The notes beneath the pieces are model-generated. The model was given only the letters and a program-made list of their open reading frames with translations. It did no database searches and was not told the DNA's origin. This document shows, piece after piece, positions 15,742 to 23,936 of a stretch of DNA of 64,000 bases. Positions within the stretch are counted from its first letter, which is position 1, and every line of letters begins with the position of its first letter. Made by a program: the position numbers and the translations under genes. This DNA is from DATARH01 sp035570495 (GTDB lineage Bacteria > Pseudomonadota > Alphaproteobacteria > ATCC43930 > CGMCC-115725), in the NCBI GenBank assembly GCA_035570495.1, contig DATMLO010000149.1, forward strand, positions 1 to 64,000. The letters are read 5' to 3'.

Positions 15742-18038
15742 CCGGCGATCCTTTCGACCGCAAAGCTCGCCGGCGGCTCGCCGCGCTGGTGACGCGCCAC
15801 CATCGTCTCGTAGGCGCTTTCGATGTGGCGGCACAGACGCACGGTGTCGAACAGCGGAAAGGTGTCGCGATTGCGCGCGAGCTTTGCCTTGATCGCGCCG
15901 AGCTTCTCGCGGTCCTGCGCCAAGGCGAGCGCCAACGCCTCGTAGTCATCGAGCGTATCGGTCACGAGCTCCGGCAGTCCCACCGCGTGAAGCAGGCTTC
16001 CCCCGACGCGGCTCGCGAAGGTTGCGCCGCTGCAGGTCAGCATCGGTAGGCTCGCCCAGAGCGCATCGCTCGCCGTGGTGTGGGCGTTGTAGGGCAGCGT
16101 GTCGAGCACCAGATCGGCGAGGCGATGCCGCGCCAGGTGGTCCGCCAGCGGAACGCGCGGCGCGAAAACCAGCCGCGCTGGCGCGACACCGCGTTTTGCC
16201 GCCTCCGCACGCAGATTGCGGCCTGCGGTTTCATTGTCCTGCAGCAGCCACAACACGCTGCCCTCGACCCGCGCGAGGAGCCGCATCCAAATATCGAAAA
16301 TGCGCGGCGTGATCTTTAGATTGTTGTTGAACGAGCAGAACACAAAGCCTTGTTCGGGAAGCCCGGCCTCGACCCGGGTCAGGGTTTTGTCGCCGATTTT
16401 GCGGCGGTCGTCGGTCGGCCAATATGTGTCCGGCAGAGAGACGATTTTCTCGGCGTAAAACGCCTGCTGGTTTTCGCGAATGACGAACCGGTCGGCCAGG
16501 ATGTAGTCGATGTGATCGGCGCCCATGGTCCCGGGGAAGCCGAGATAGCTGACCTGAACCGGCGCCGGGCGCCGAGTGAAAATGCCGGCGCGCATGCCCT
16601 GGCTGTAACCGTTCATGTCGACCGCGATGTCTACCTTGTTGTCGCACAAGAGCGTCGCGGCCGCCTGGTCGGTCATGGCGTAAGCGTCGATAAAGCGGTC
16701 GAACGATTTTTCCAGCCGTTCTCTCGTCTCGTCCCTGATGTCGGGTCCGATTGACAGCGCGATCGTCTCGAACCGCGATCGGTCATGCGCCTCGTAGAGC
16801 CCGGCCATCAGATAAGCGACAGGGTGGTTGCGGAAATCGCCCGACACATAGGCGACGCGTATCCGGTCATGCGGGCGCCATGGCGCTTTCGCCGAGCGGG
16901 GCAGCTTCGCGATCTTATCGCCGGTGAAAGTCGTCGCGCAGCGTAACTGCTCGCGGGGTGAACCCGACATGTAGAGAAACATGAACGGCGCGGCCGCGCG
17001 CTTCCCGGCGCTCACATCGTTTTCGACAGTCGCGAGCAGCCGGTCGTAGTCGGCCCAATCGCAGCAAGTGATTTTTGTGTGAAGCAGCCCGCCAGCGGCA
17101 TAATCGTAGCCGGGTGCGACAGCGAGCAGCCGCTCGAAATCCCGCACCGCCTCTTCGTATCGTCCGAGCTCACGCAGCAATTCGCCGCGATTAGCCAAGG
17201 CATCGGCGAAATCGGGCTTGAGCACCAGCGCCCGCTCGTAGCTGGCCAGGGCCTCCTCGATCGCCTTGGCATCGCGCTGGGTGCGCAGCGCCGCGCCGAG
17301 ATCGCAATAGGCGTCGGGAAATTGCGGTGCGAGAGCGACCGTCCGCCGGAAGGCGGCAATCGCCTCGCCGACCTGCCCCTGCGTCATCAGCATCGAGCCG
17401 AGATTGCGGTGCGCCAGTGCGAAATTCGGCGCCGCGGCCAGCGCCCGGCGGTAGCAGGCGATCGCCGCATCCGGCTCACCGCGCGCGCGGTGAGCATTGC
17501 CGAGATTGTTGTGCGCCTCGGCATAGTTCGGGGCAATTTCCAGCGCCCGGCGATAGGCCGCCATCGCCTCATTGAGGTGGCTCACCGAGGTCAGCGCATT
17601 GCCGAGATTGTAATGCAGCGCAGGATCATTGCCGGCGACCCCGATCGCCCGGCGATAGGCGTCGGCAGCCTCGACGAACTTGCCTTGCTGTAGAAAAGCG
17701 TTACCAAGGCAACCATGCGCCGTGGGATCGTTGGGCGCGAGGGAAAGCGCGCGGCGGTAGCAGGCGATCGCCTCGTCGACCCGGCCCAATGCGCGCAAAG
17801 CTTCGCCGAGCGAATTGTGCAGATCGGGGACCCGGCGGTTGAGTGTGATCGCCCGCTGCAGCACATCGACCGCGACTTGCGGCTGGCCGGTCTGCAGCCC
17901 AATAAAGCCGGTCAGGTACAGCGCATCGACATGGTTGGGGTCGCCAGCGAGAACGCGCCGGCAGAGCTGAAGCGCATCGCCGAGCCGGCCATTCTGATAA
18001 TGGCGCTGCGCCTCGCCGAATAAAGCCGCTGACTGCAT
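15738..18038 (-). CDS. TPR protein with SPINDLY/OGT-type (GT41) glycosyltransferase domain
   Basis: The protein has 766 residues. Residues ~1-330 form about nine tetratricopeptide repeats (for example AIACYRRALSLAPNDPTAHG and repeated YRRALxxAPNxAxAHxNLG). Residues ~380-760 form a GT41 catalytic domain: RIRVAYVSGDFRNHPVAYL with the OGT-like His, DMNGYSQGMRAGIF, VQVSYLGFPGTMGADHIDYI, FNNNLKITP with a candidate nucleotide-sugar-binding Lys, and YNAHTTASDALWASLPMLTC. Bacterial members transfer a sugar to protein Ser/Thr or other acceptors. Donor and target are unknown. It is independent of the surrounding genes; no flagellin or adhesin neighbour points to a substrate. Confidence 0.92.
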   Translation of the reverse strand: MQSAALFGEAQRHYQNGRLGDALQLCRRVLAGDPNHVDALYLTGFIGLQTGQPQVAVDVLQRAITLNRRVPDLHNSLGEALRALGRVDEAIACYRRALSLAPNDPTAHGCLGNAFLQQGKFVEAADAYRRAIGVAGNDPALHYNLGNALTSVSHLNEAMAAYRRALEIAPNYAEAHNNLGNAHRARGEPDAAIACYRRALAAAPNFALAHRNLGSMLMTQGQVGEAIAAFRRTVALAPQFPDAYCDLGAALRTQRDAKAIEEALASYERALVLKPDFADALANRGELLRELGRYEEAVRDFERLLAVAPGYDYAAGGLLHTKITCCDWADYDRLLATVENDVSAGKRAAAPFMFLYMSGSPREQLRCATTFTGDKIAKLPRSAKAPWRPHDRIRVAYVSGDFRNHPVAYLMAGLYEAHDRSRFETIALSIGPDIRDETRERLEKSFDRFIDAYAMTDQAAATLLCDNKVDIAVDMNGYSQGMRAGIFTRRPAPVQVSYLGFPGTMGADHIDYILADRFVIRENQQAFYAEKIVSLPDTYWPTDDRRKIGDKTLTRVEAGLPEQGFVFCSFNNNLKITPRIFDIWMRLLARVEGSVLWLLQDNETAGRNLRAEAAKRGVAPARLVFAPRVPLADHLARHRLADLVLDTLPYNAHTTASDALWASLPMLTCSGATFASRVGGSLLHAVGLPELVTDTLDDYEALALALAQDREKLGAIKAKLARNRDTFPLFDTVRLCRHIESAYETMVARHQRGEPPASFAVERIAG

Positions 18039-18054
18039 GGCGTGCGGCGGCCGG

Positions 18055-18855
18055 CTATTCGTCTTTCCACACCGGCTTGCGCTTGGCGATAAACGCGTCG
18101 ATGCCTTCCTCGGCGTCGTGCGCGAGCATGTTCCGGGTCATCACCTCGCTGGTATAGGCGTAGGCGTCGGCGAGGTTCATCTCGATTTGGCGATAGAACG
18201 CGGTCTTGCCGAGGGCGAGCGCGATTGCCGATTTGGCGGCGATCTTGTGCGCGAGCGTATCGGTCGCTTGGCGCAGCCCGGCAGCGGGCACGACCTGGTT
18301 GATGAGGCCGATGGCCAGCGCGGTCGACGCATCGATAAAATCGCCGGTCAGTAGCATCTCCATCGCCGCCTTGCGATGAACCGCGCGCGACAGCGCCACC
18401 ATCGGCGTCGAACAGAACAGCCCGACATTGATCCCCGAGGTCGCAAACCGCGCGTCCTCGCTCGCTACCGCGAGGTCGCAGCTCGCGACCAGCTGACAGC
18501 CCGCCGCGGTGGCGATGCCGTGCACCTCGGCGACGACCGGTTTCGGCAGGCGGACGATCTTTTGCATCATCTCGCTGCAGCGGTCGAAGATGCGCGCATA
18601 GGCCTCGGCGCTGGGATCGCTGACCATTTCGCGCAGATCGTGGCCCGGGCAAAACCCGACGCCGTTGCCGGCGATGACGACGACGCGCGTTTCCTTGTCG
18701 GCACCGGCCTGGTCGAGCGCCTCGATCAGCGCAGCCATCAGCTCCATCGACAGCGCGTTGCGCTGCGCCGGCCGGTTCATCGTCAGACGCAGCACGCCGC
18801 GCGCGTCGCGCTCTTCCAGCAGCAGGGGCTCGTCGATCTTTTCGGCAAGGCTCAT
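18055..18855 (-). CDS. Enoyl-CoA hydratase/isomerase family protein
   Basis: This 266-residue crotonase-fold protein contains MNRPAQRNALSMEL, the oxyanion-hole segment GVGFCPGHDLREM and VHGIATAAGCQLVASCDLAV. At the second catalytic position the sequence is TSGINVGLFCSTPMVALSRA, without the usual glutamate-rich GLxP..GG motif. That resembles the ECHDC3-like subgroup, so true hydratase activity is not certain. It starts directly upstream of the TPR-transferase gene on the same strand (16-base gap). It probably acts on acyl-CoA intermediates. Confidence 0.88.
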   Translation of the reverse strand: MSLAEKIDEPLLLEERDARGVLRLTMNRPAQRNALSMELMAALIEALDQAGADKETRVVVIAGNGVGFCPGHDLREMVSDPSAEAYARIFDRCSEMMQKIVRLPKPVVAEVHGIATAAGCQLVASCDLAVASEDARFATSGINVGLFCSTPMVALSRAVHRKAAMEMLLTGDFIDASTALAIGLINQVVPAAGLRQATDTLAHKIAAKSAIALALGKTAFYRQIEMNLADAYAYTSEVMTRNMLAHDAEEGIDAFIAKRKPVWKDE

Positions 18856-18863
18856 CGTCGCCT

Positions 18864-19343
18864 CTATTGGTGTGCTTTGGCCGCGGTCGGGGTGGTTGGC
18901 GTGCCGACATCGGTCGGTTGGATGATCGGCACCGAACTCGTCGGCTCGATCGACGAGGGGCGTGGCATTGGGATGGCCGCGGGGGCGGAGACGTTCATCG
19001 GGTTTGAGGTGCCCGGGGCTGTGCCGCTGCCGGGAGGCATACCGGGCATGCCGGCGTTCGACGGGCCGGGCATGCCGGGGACGAGCGGCGGGGCTCCTGG
19101 CGACGGCGGGGCGGCGGCCGGCCGCGCCGACGGCATGACCGCCGGATAGGTCTGTGCCGCGGGGTCCGTCGACGTCGCCTCACCGCTCGTACCCGGCATG
19201 CCGCCGCCGCTCGGTCGCTGGTTTGGCGGCGGAACATGTGCCTGCGGTGCGGGCTCCGGCGGCGCCATCACGTTCGCCGTCAGCACGCCGAGGATCAGAA
19301 ATGCCGTCACGAACAAAGCGGCTGCGATAATGTAAGGCTTCAT
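18864..19343 (-). CDS. Membrane-anchored/secreted Pro-Gly-rich protein (159 aa)
   Basis: It begins with a hydrophobic segment (IIAAALFVTAFLILGVLTANV) that may be an uncleaved signal anchor. A low-complexity chain rich in P, G, M, S and T follows (GGMPGTSG, PSNAGMPGMPPGSGTAPGTS). There is no catalytic motif or recognised family. It is 8 bases upstream of the enoyl-CoA hydratase gene on the same strand, so possibly co-transcribed. Probably an envelope linker protein, of low information content. Confidence 0.6.
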   Translation of the reverse strand: MKPYIIAAALFVTAFLILGVLTANVMAPPEPAPQAHVPPPNQRPSGGGMPGTSGEATSTDPAAQTYPAVMPSARPAAAPPSPGAPPLVPGMPGPSNAGMPGMPPGSGTAPGTSNPMNVSAPAAIPMPRPSSIEPTSSVPIIQPTDVGTPTTPTAAKAHQ

Positions 19344-19530
19344 GCTCCGGTCTGACTTGCCGCGCCTGCCAAATCATACCACGCCGCGCCGCACGCGGCA
19401 GCTTTCGCTATCATTTTTAATGACGGTATCATTTTACCGCAGGCAAAAGCCTGTTGTTTTGGAACCTGGATTGGCTTAAACGAACGCCTCCGCGCCGCCG
19501 CTGGCGGGGCGCAGACAGGTCAGAGTCGCG

Positions 19531-19992
19531 ATGAAAACCTTTTCCGCCAAGCCCTCCGATATCGACAAGAAATGGGTGCTGATCGACGCTGACGGGCTGG
19601 TGCTTGGCCGGCTCGCCTCGATCATCGCGATGCGCTTGCGCGGCAAGCACAAGCCCTCCTTCACCCCGCACATGGACACCGGCGACAACATCGTCGTCGT
19701 CAACGCCGAAAAGGTGCAGCTCACCGGCAACAAGCGGAAGCAGAGCATCTTCTACTGGCACACCGGCTATCCGGGCGGCATCAAGGGGCGCAGCAAGGGC
19801 GCGATCCTCGACGGCAAGCACCCCGAGCGGGTCATCGAGAAGGCCGTCGAGCGCATGGTGCCGAGGGGCCCGTTGGGCCGCAAGGTGATGGGCAATCTCC
19901 GGGTCTATGCCGGCCCCGAGCATCCGCACGCCGCGCAATCGCCCGAGGCGCTCGATATCGCCGGCATGAACCGCAAGAATGTGAGAGCGTAG
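19531..19992 (+). CDS. rplM: 50S ribosomal protein L13
   Basis: The 153-residue protein has the characteristic L13 elements: KTFSAKPSDIDKKWVLIDAD, LGRLASIIAMRLRGKHKPSF, GDNIVVVNAEKVQLTGNK and PLGRKVMGNLRVYAGPEHPH. It binds 23S rRNA early in large-subunit assembly. It is followed after 3 bases by rpsI, the conserved L13-S9 operon. No recognisable L13 autoregulatory leader was confirmed; a repeat-free ~185-base leader precedes it. Confidence 0.98.
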   Translation: MKTFSAKPSDIDKKWVLIDADGLVLGRLASIIAMRLRGKHKPSFTPHMDTGDNIVVVNAEKVQLTGNKRKQSIFYWHTGYPGGIKGRSKGAILDGKHPERVIEKAVERMVPRGPLGRKVMGNLRVYAGPEHPHAAQSPEALDIAGMNRKNVRA

Positions 19993-19995
19993 CCG

Positions 19996-20577
19996 ATGGC
20001 CGACAACGACGAGACCGAAGACCAGACACCCGAGCAAGAGTCGGCGCGCCCGGCGCGCGCCTCGCAGACCTTTCAGGGTCTCGGGAGCCTGCGCCAGGCG
20101 ATAGGCGCGGCGCAACGGCCGACCGCCTCGCCAATGGCTCCGGTCATCCCAGTCACCGTGCCGACCGACGTCCAGCCCAAGATCGATGCGCAAGGCCGCT
20201 CCTACGCTACCGGCAAGCGCAAGAATGCGGTCGCCCGCGTCTGGATCCGTCCCGGCAACGGCAAGATCGAGGTCAACGGCCGCGACAGCCCGGTCTACTT
20301 CGCACGCCCGGTGCTGCGCATGCTGATCAACCAGCCCTTTGTGAGCTGCGACCGGCTCGGCCAGTTCGACGTCGTGTGCACGGTCAAGGGCGGCGGGCTA
20401 TCCGGCCAGGCCGGCGCGGTGCGCCACGGCATCAGCCGCGCTCTCACCTTCTATGAGCCGGGCCTGCGCCCGGTGTTGAAGCAGGGCGGGTTCCTGACCC
20501 GCGACAGTCGCGTCGTCGAGCGCAAGAAATACGGCAAGGCCAAGGCTCGCCGCAGCTTCCAGTTCTCCAAGCGCTAA
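19996..20577 (+). CDS. rpsI: 30S ribosomal protein S9 with extended N-terminus
   Basis: This 193-residue S9 has a C-terminal ~130 residues carrying the conserved core: YATGKRKNAVARVWIRPGNG, GLSGQAGAVRHGISRALTFY and the basic tail KYGKAKARRSFQFSKR that reaches the decoding centre. The first ~60 residues (DNDETEDQTPEQESARPARA...) form an acidic, low-complexity extension. It is longer than the ~25-30 residues often seen in alphaproteobacterial S9. Start ATG 19996 is three bases after the rplM stop. Confidence 0.97.
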   Translation: MADNDETEDQTPEQESARPARASQTFQGLGSLRQAIGAAQRPTASPMAPVIPVTVPTDVQPKIDAQGRSYATGKRKNAVARVWIRPGNGKIEVNGRDSPVYFARPVLRMLINQPFVSCDRLGQFDVVCTVKGGGLSGQAGAVRHGISRALTFYEPGLRPVLKQGGFLTRDSRVVERKKYGKAKARRSFQFSKR

Positions 20578-20610
20578 GTCCGGCGCGCAGCGCCAAAAAT
20601 ATCTACCGCG

Positions 20611-20664
20611 GAGGACGCGGTGGTCACTCAGAGGACGCGAAGGTGCTCAAGCCACCGCGTCCTC
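20611..20664. repeat. Inverted repeat with 13-bp perfect arms in the rpsI intergenic region
   Basis: GAGGACGCGGTGG (20611-20623) pairs perfectly with CCACCGCGTCCTC (20652-20664) around a 28-base loop. The loop contains another copy of GAGGACGCG at 20631. This is the repeat type in which AGAGGACGCG units recur. It is not a normal terminator, because no T-tract follows. The function is unknown. Confidence 0.75.
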
Positions 20665-20762
20665 TGGTCGCGCGCCGTCGCGACGCCGTGGTGTACCGGA
20701 TGATCGCCACACCGCCGCAGCCGCAAAAGCCGATCGCGCCGAAGCGCAAAAGCCAACCTGGT

Positions 20763-20984
20763 TCAAAGCGGCGGCGCGCCGTGTCGAAATCTGTTCGCGG
20801 CTAGAATGGCGTGATCGGGGTCGCGAACGGAGTAGGAATTGCCGCGTGGCGAGAACGTGATTTCCGGTTCGCGGACGCCACGCGCTTCCAGTTCTCGATA
20901 GCGTTCCAGCGCGGCCAGAGCGCGGGCATTGCCGATATCTGCGATTAGCTGTGCCAGCGAGATGCGATAAGAGCCGTCCCGCAA
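20763..20984 (-). CDS. Small protein with TTG start (73 aa)
   Basis: The frame is open from 21005, but the best start is TTG 20984, placed five bases after a near-ideal Shine-Dalgarno (AGGAGG at 20995-20990). The product begins LRDGSYRISLAQLIADIGNA and includes LAALERYRELEARGVREPEI, then TFSPRGNSYSVRDPDHAIL. It is short and mostly charged, with no known family or membrane segment. Credibility comes from the ribosome-binding site and protein-like composition. Its 3' end lies 186 bases downstream of the convergent rpsI stop. Confidence 0.5.
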   Translation of the reverse strand: MRDGSYRISLAQLIADIGNARALAALERYRELEARGVREPEITFSPRGNSYSVRDPDHAILAANRFRHGAPPL

Positions 20985-21005
20985 TGTTACCTCCTGAGCA
21001 AACAA

Positions 21006-21631
21006 CGTTAGCCGCCAGCCGGTGCCCCGGTTGTGAAGCCGGGGTTAGAAGTCAAAGGTGTACTGATGCGGATGAGAGCGCCAATGCTCGCGCACGTGCT
21101 CTCTTTTCCTAATCGCCTGCTGTCGTATGCCCGCACATGTACGTCTTTGACGCGCCAGGTGGGATTGCTTCCCATCTCGCGTTCCCCTTCGTTCGACGCG
21201 GGAGAAAGTCCCGCTGCTCCAGATCACTACGTGATCCGGGAAACACATGAGCACCGGCAAGGCCGGGCGAACGAAAGAAACCGTGCTGGCGGCTACGCTT
21301 TTGATACAAATCGGCAAATGGAACGCAAGCACTTTCGACGCGAGAGTGCTAACTCTTTGAGCACGACCGGGGATTGAGCAGAAACTCCGATTGCACCGGA
21401 ATGGCGATCGCCGATCGGAGGCGACTCGGGAGCAAGGCTTTCGTTGCCTTATTCTCGTTTCGTTCTTTACATCTCCGCCATGCCGCCTAGAATGCGTCAT
21501 ATGCGGCACAAGCGATCGGGCGGGCGCCTGTAAATTTCCAGCAAATATCAGGCGGAACAGGCTCGGGTGACGGGCTGCGCCGGAGCGTTGCGGCGTGGTA
21601 AACCTGCGGCTGCCAACGGGGAGGGCCGCCC
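21006..21631. other. Non-coding stretch without a convincing gene
   Basis: About 626 bases of visibly lower GC lie between the TTG-start ORF and the LLM gene. Short open frames on both strands (for example 21045-21509 minus) lack signal sequences, domain-like composition or ribosome-binding sites. The only structured element seen is the CIRCE-like site at 21326-21352. It may carry decayed gene or promoter remains. Confidence 0.5.
21326..21352. promoter_or_regulatory. CIRCE-like HrcA operator
   Basis: CAAGCACTT (21326-21334), nine bases, then GAGTGCTAA (21344-21352). The right arm is identical to the CIRCE consensus half-site GAGTGCTAA. The left arm keeps the AGCACT core (consensus TTAGCACTC) with exact 9-base spacing. 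CIRCE is bound by HrcA upstream of groESL or dnaK. No chaperone gene is near: the closest starts are the small ORF at 20984 (minus) and the LLM gene at 21632 (plus). Confidence 0.45.
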
Positions 21632-22702
21632 ATGCGTTTCGCGATCGCCATTCCGACCGACGCCACCTCGTGGAAGCTGGTGCGGCGTGCCGAGGAGCTG
21701 GGGTTCGCCCGCGCCTGGTTTTACGACACGCAGATGCTGTCGGCCGACCCGTTTGTCGCGATAGCCGCGGCGGCGCTCAAGACCACGACGATCCGCCTCG
21801 GCACCGGTGTGCTGATCCCATCGAACCGGCTGGCAGCGGTCGCCGCCAACGCCTTCGCCTCGCTCAACAAGCTGGCGCCGGGCCGGATCGATTTCGGCGT
21901 CGGCACCGGCTTCACCGGGCGGCGCGCGATGGGATTGGGCGCCGTGAAGCTCACCGACATGGAAGAATACATCCGCGTCGTGCAGGCGCTGCTCGCCGAT
22001 GAGACCGTCGAGGCCGAGATCGAGGGCAAGAAGCGCCTCATTCGCCTCCTGAACCCGGAGCTCGGCCTCATCAATACGCACGATCCCGTGCCGCTTTACA
22101 TCGCCGCGACCGGCCCGCGCGCCCGCAAGCTGACCGCAAAGCTCGGGGCCGGCTGGATCAACACCGCCGGCGATGTCGCGGGCGCCGCTGCGGGCATGCG
22201 CGAGATGACGGGGCTGTGGCGCGACGCCGGGCGTCAGCCCGGGGCGCTCGACAGCGTCGCGTTGACCGGCGGCGCGGTGCTGCGTGACGGCGAGGCGCTC
22301 GACTCCGACCGGGTCATCGCCCAGGCCGGGCCGCGCGCGGCGATGCTGCTGCATCGCGCCGCGGACCAGGCGCTCGGCGGCTTTCCGCCGATGGCGTCGA
22401 TGCCGCCGGCCCTCGCCGATACGATCGCCGCCTATGTCGAGAGCGCCCGCGGCTTCCGCCCGCAAGGTGCGCATTATCTCGAAAACCATCGCGGGCATCT
22501 GATGTTTGTCAAGCCCGAGGAGCGCCGCTTTGTGACCGCCGACCTCATCCGCGCGACGACGATCACCGCGAGCGAAGCCGAGATCAAAGATACCCTCGCC
22601 GGCTTCGCGGCGTCGGGCTATAGCGAGGTCGCGATCCAGATCGTGCCGGGGCAAGAGCATGCGATCGAGGATTGGGGCCGCATTCGCGCCGCTTTTGCCT
22701 GA
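21632..22702 (+). CDS. LLM class flavin-dependent oxidoreductase
   Basis: This 356-residue TIM-barrel flavin enzyme is of the bacterial luciferase-like/F420-type superfamily. Features are RFAIAIPTDATSWKLVRRAE, RIDFGVGTGFTGRRAMG, EYIRVVQALLADETVEAEIE and the C-terminal VAIQIVPGQEHAIEDWGRI. Members use FMN or F420 with very varied substrates. The family is recognisable but the substrate is not. Start ATG 21632 follows GGAGGG (21620-21625). The CoA-binding gene begins 6 bases after the stop, so they are probably co-transcribed. Confidence 0.88.
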   Translation: MRFAIAIPTDATSWKLVRRAEELGFARAWFYDTQMLSADPFVAIAAAALKTTTIRLGTGVLIPSNRLAAVAANAFASLNKLAPGRIDFGVGTGFTGRRAMGLGAVKLTDMEEYIRVVQALLADETVEAEIEGKKRLIRLLNPELGLINTHDPVPLYIAATGPRARKLTAKLGAGWINTAGDVAGAAAGMREMTGLWRDAGRQPGALDSVALTGGAVLRDGEALDSDRVIAQAGPRAAMLLHRAADQALGGFPPMASMPPALADTIAAYVESARGFRPQGAHYLENHRGHLMFVKPEERRFVTADLIRATTITASEAEIKDTLAGFAASGYSEVAIQIVPGQEHAIEDWGRIRAAFA

Positions 22703-22708
22703 GCCGCC

Positions 22709-23146
22709 ATGAACCACGACGACGATTATCCGGATGCGTATCTGCGCGACGTTCTGACGAGCGCGAAGACCATCGCCGTGGTCGGCGCGAGCCCGCGGCC
22801 AAACCGGCCGAGCCATGGCGTGATGCGCTTTCTGCAGGCTCGCGGCTATCGCTGTATCCCGGTCAATCCGTTCGCGGCGGGCAGCGACATTCTCGGCGAA
22901 CGGGTTTATGCGCGCCTCACGGATATTCCGAGGGACATAGCCGGGTCTGTCGACATGGTCGACATCTTCCGGCGCAGCGAGGCGGCGGGCACGGTGGTCG
23001 ACGAGGCGCTCGCGATCGGCGCGAAGTCCGTGTGGATGCAGCTCGACGTGCGCGACGACGCGGCGGCGGCGCGCGCCGAAGCCAAGGGCGTCAAAGTGGT
23101 GATGAATCGCTGCCCGGCGATCGAGATCCCGCGCCTAGGGCTTTAG
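22709..23146 (+). CDS. CoA-binding domain protein (YccU-like)
   Basis: This 145-residue single Rossmann-fold protein has TIAVVGASPRPNRPSHGVMR, RGYRCIPVNPFAAG and SVDMVDIFRRSEAAG, then VWMQLDVRDDAAAARAEAKG and NRCPAIEIPRL. It matches the small stand-alone CoA-binding proteins related to the N-terminal part of succinyl-CoA synthetase alpha. A catalytic role is unknown; it probably binds CoA or NAD. It is operonic with the LLM gene and convergent with the Nudix gene (4-base overlap). Confidence 0.9.
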   Translation: MNHDDDYPDAYLRDVLTSAKTIAVVGASPRPNRPSHGVMRFLQARGYRCIPVNPFAAGSDILGERVYARLTDIPRDIAGSVDMVDIFRRSEAAGTVVDEALAIGAKSVWMQLDVRDDAAAARAEAKGVKVVMNRCPAIEIPRLGL

Positions 23147-23823
23147 CTGGCGGCTTCGCGGCACACGCCGATCCGGCGCTTGCCGGCGACGGTATAGAAC
23201 AGCGGCGCGGGCGAGCGGTCGCCGCCGCGCATCGCGATCGCACGGGCCAGCATGAATTGGCTGACATCGCGGAACGGTTCCAATTCCTGCCGTCCGATCG
23301 GATGCCAGCGCACGTCTTCGAGCTCGTCGGTCGCCGCCGGATCGCCAACCACGTCGGCGCCATCGCCCAGGAAAAACCGCGTATTGAAGCGGCGGAATAC
23401 GCGCGCCGGGGTGATCGCGCGGCCGACATAGCGCAGCCGATCGAACCCCGCGATGACCCCCGCCTCGGCATAGGCTTCGGCCACCGCCGGGCCAGCGCGC
23501 AGCCCCTCGGCAGTCGTGCCTCGCCGGCCGAAAAACACCCCGGCTTCCTCCCAGGTCTCGCGTAGCGCGGCGCGCGCGCTACGCATCAGGCGCGGCGGCA
23601 ACGCGTCGGTGTCGATCTCGCTTTGCCATGGCGTGCGATCCTCGGCATCGACCGCGCCGCCCGGGAAAACGTAGACGCCCGGCATAAAGCGCACGCTCAT
23701 CGGCCGCCGCCCGGCGAGCAGCTCCAGGTCGCGCCCCTCGCCGCGCAGCAGGATCAGCGACGCGGCGTCGCGCGCGCGGACAGGCGTCGGCTTTGTCGTG
23801 ACAGGGTCGAGAACGTCGCTCAT
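23143..23823 (-). CDS. Nudix hydrolase (NUDT19-like, long insertion)
   Basis: This 226-residue protein starts at ATG 23823; the open frame reaches 24051, but the upstream part corresponds to an intergenic palindrome. The Nudix box is split by a long insertion. The leading glycines are in PGVYVFPGGAVDAED, and the acidic core RETWEEAGVFF lies ~45 residues later. This spacing fits RNUDT19/NUDT7-type enzymes that cleave CoA and other nucleoside diphosphate derivatives to two products. Substrate assignment is by architecture. It is convergent with the CoA-binding gene. Confidence 0.88.
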   Translation of the reverse strand: MSDVLDPVTTKPTPVRARDAASLILLRGEGRDLELLAGRRPMSVRFMPGVYVFPGGAVDAEDRTPWQSEIDTDALPPRLMRSARAALRETWEEAGVFFGRRGTTAEGLRAGPAVAEAYAEAGVIAGFDRLRYVGRAITPARVFRRFNTRFFLGDGADVVGDPAATDELEDVRWHPIGRQELEPFRDVSQFMLARAIAMRGGDRSPAPLFYTVAGKRRIGVCREAAS

Positions 23824-23834
23824 CAAAGAATTTC

Positions 23835-23920
23835 CGTCATGGCCGGGCTTATCCCGGCCATCCACGAGCCGGCGCAACTTTTGAAGACGCGGATGCCCGG
23901 AAGAAGTCCGGGCATGACGA
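23835..23920. repeat. Paired intergenic palindromes (GGCCGGG... and GCCCGG... hairpins)
   Basis: GTCATGGCCGGG...CCCGGCCATCCACG and ATGCCCGG...CCGGGCATGAC form two hairpins, 23835-23866 and 23892-23915, separated by a short spacer. The same GGCCGGG/CCCGGCC motif recurs at 58712-58773. These are typical intergenic repeat elements of Bradyrhizobium-like genomes, sitting here between Nudix and gamma-glutamyltransferase genes. Confidence 0.8.
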
Positions 23921-23936
23921 TCTGAATTGGCTTGTG

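Noticed and set aside
20578..20597. GGCGC-GCA-GCGCC hairpin after rpsI as terminator
   Set aside because: It is followed by A residues on the plus strand, not T, so it does not fit a rho-independent terminator for rpsI.
21045..21509. 154-residue minus-strand ORF between rpsI and the LLM gene
   Set aside because: Arg/His/Ser-rich with no ribosome-binding site or domain-like pattern; it also overlaps the CIRCE-like site and a low-gene stretch.
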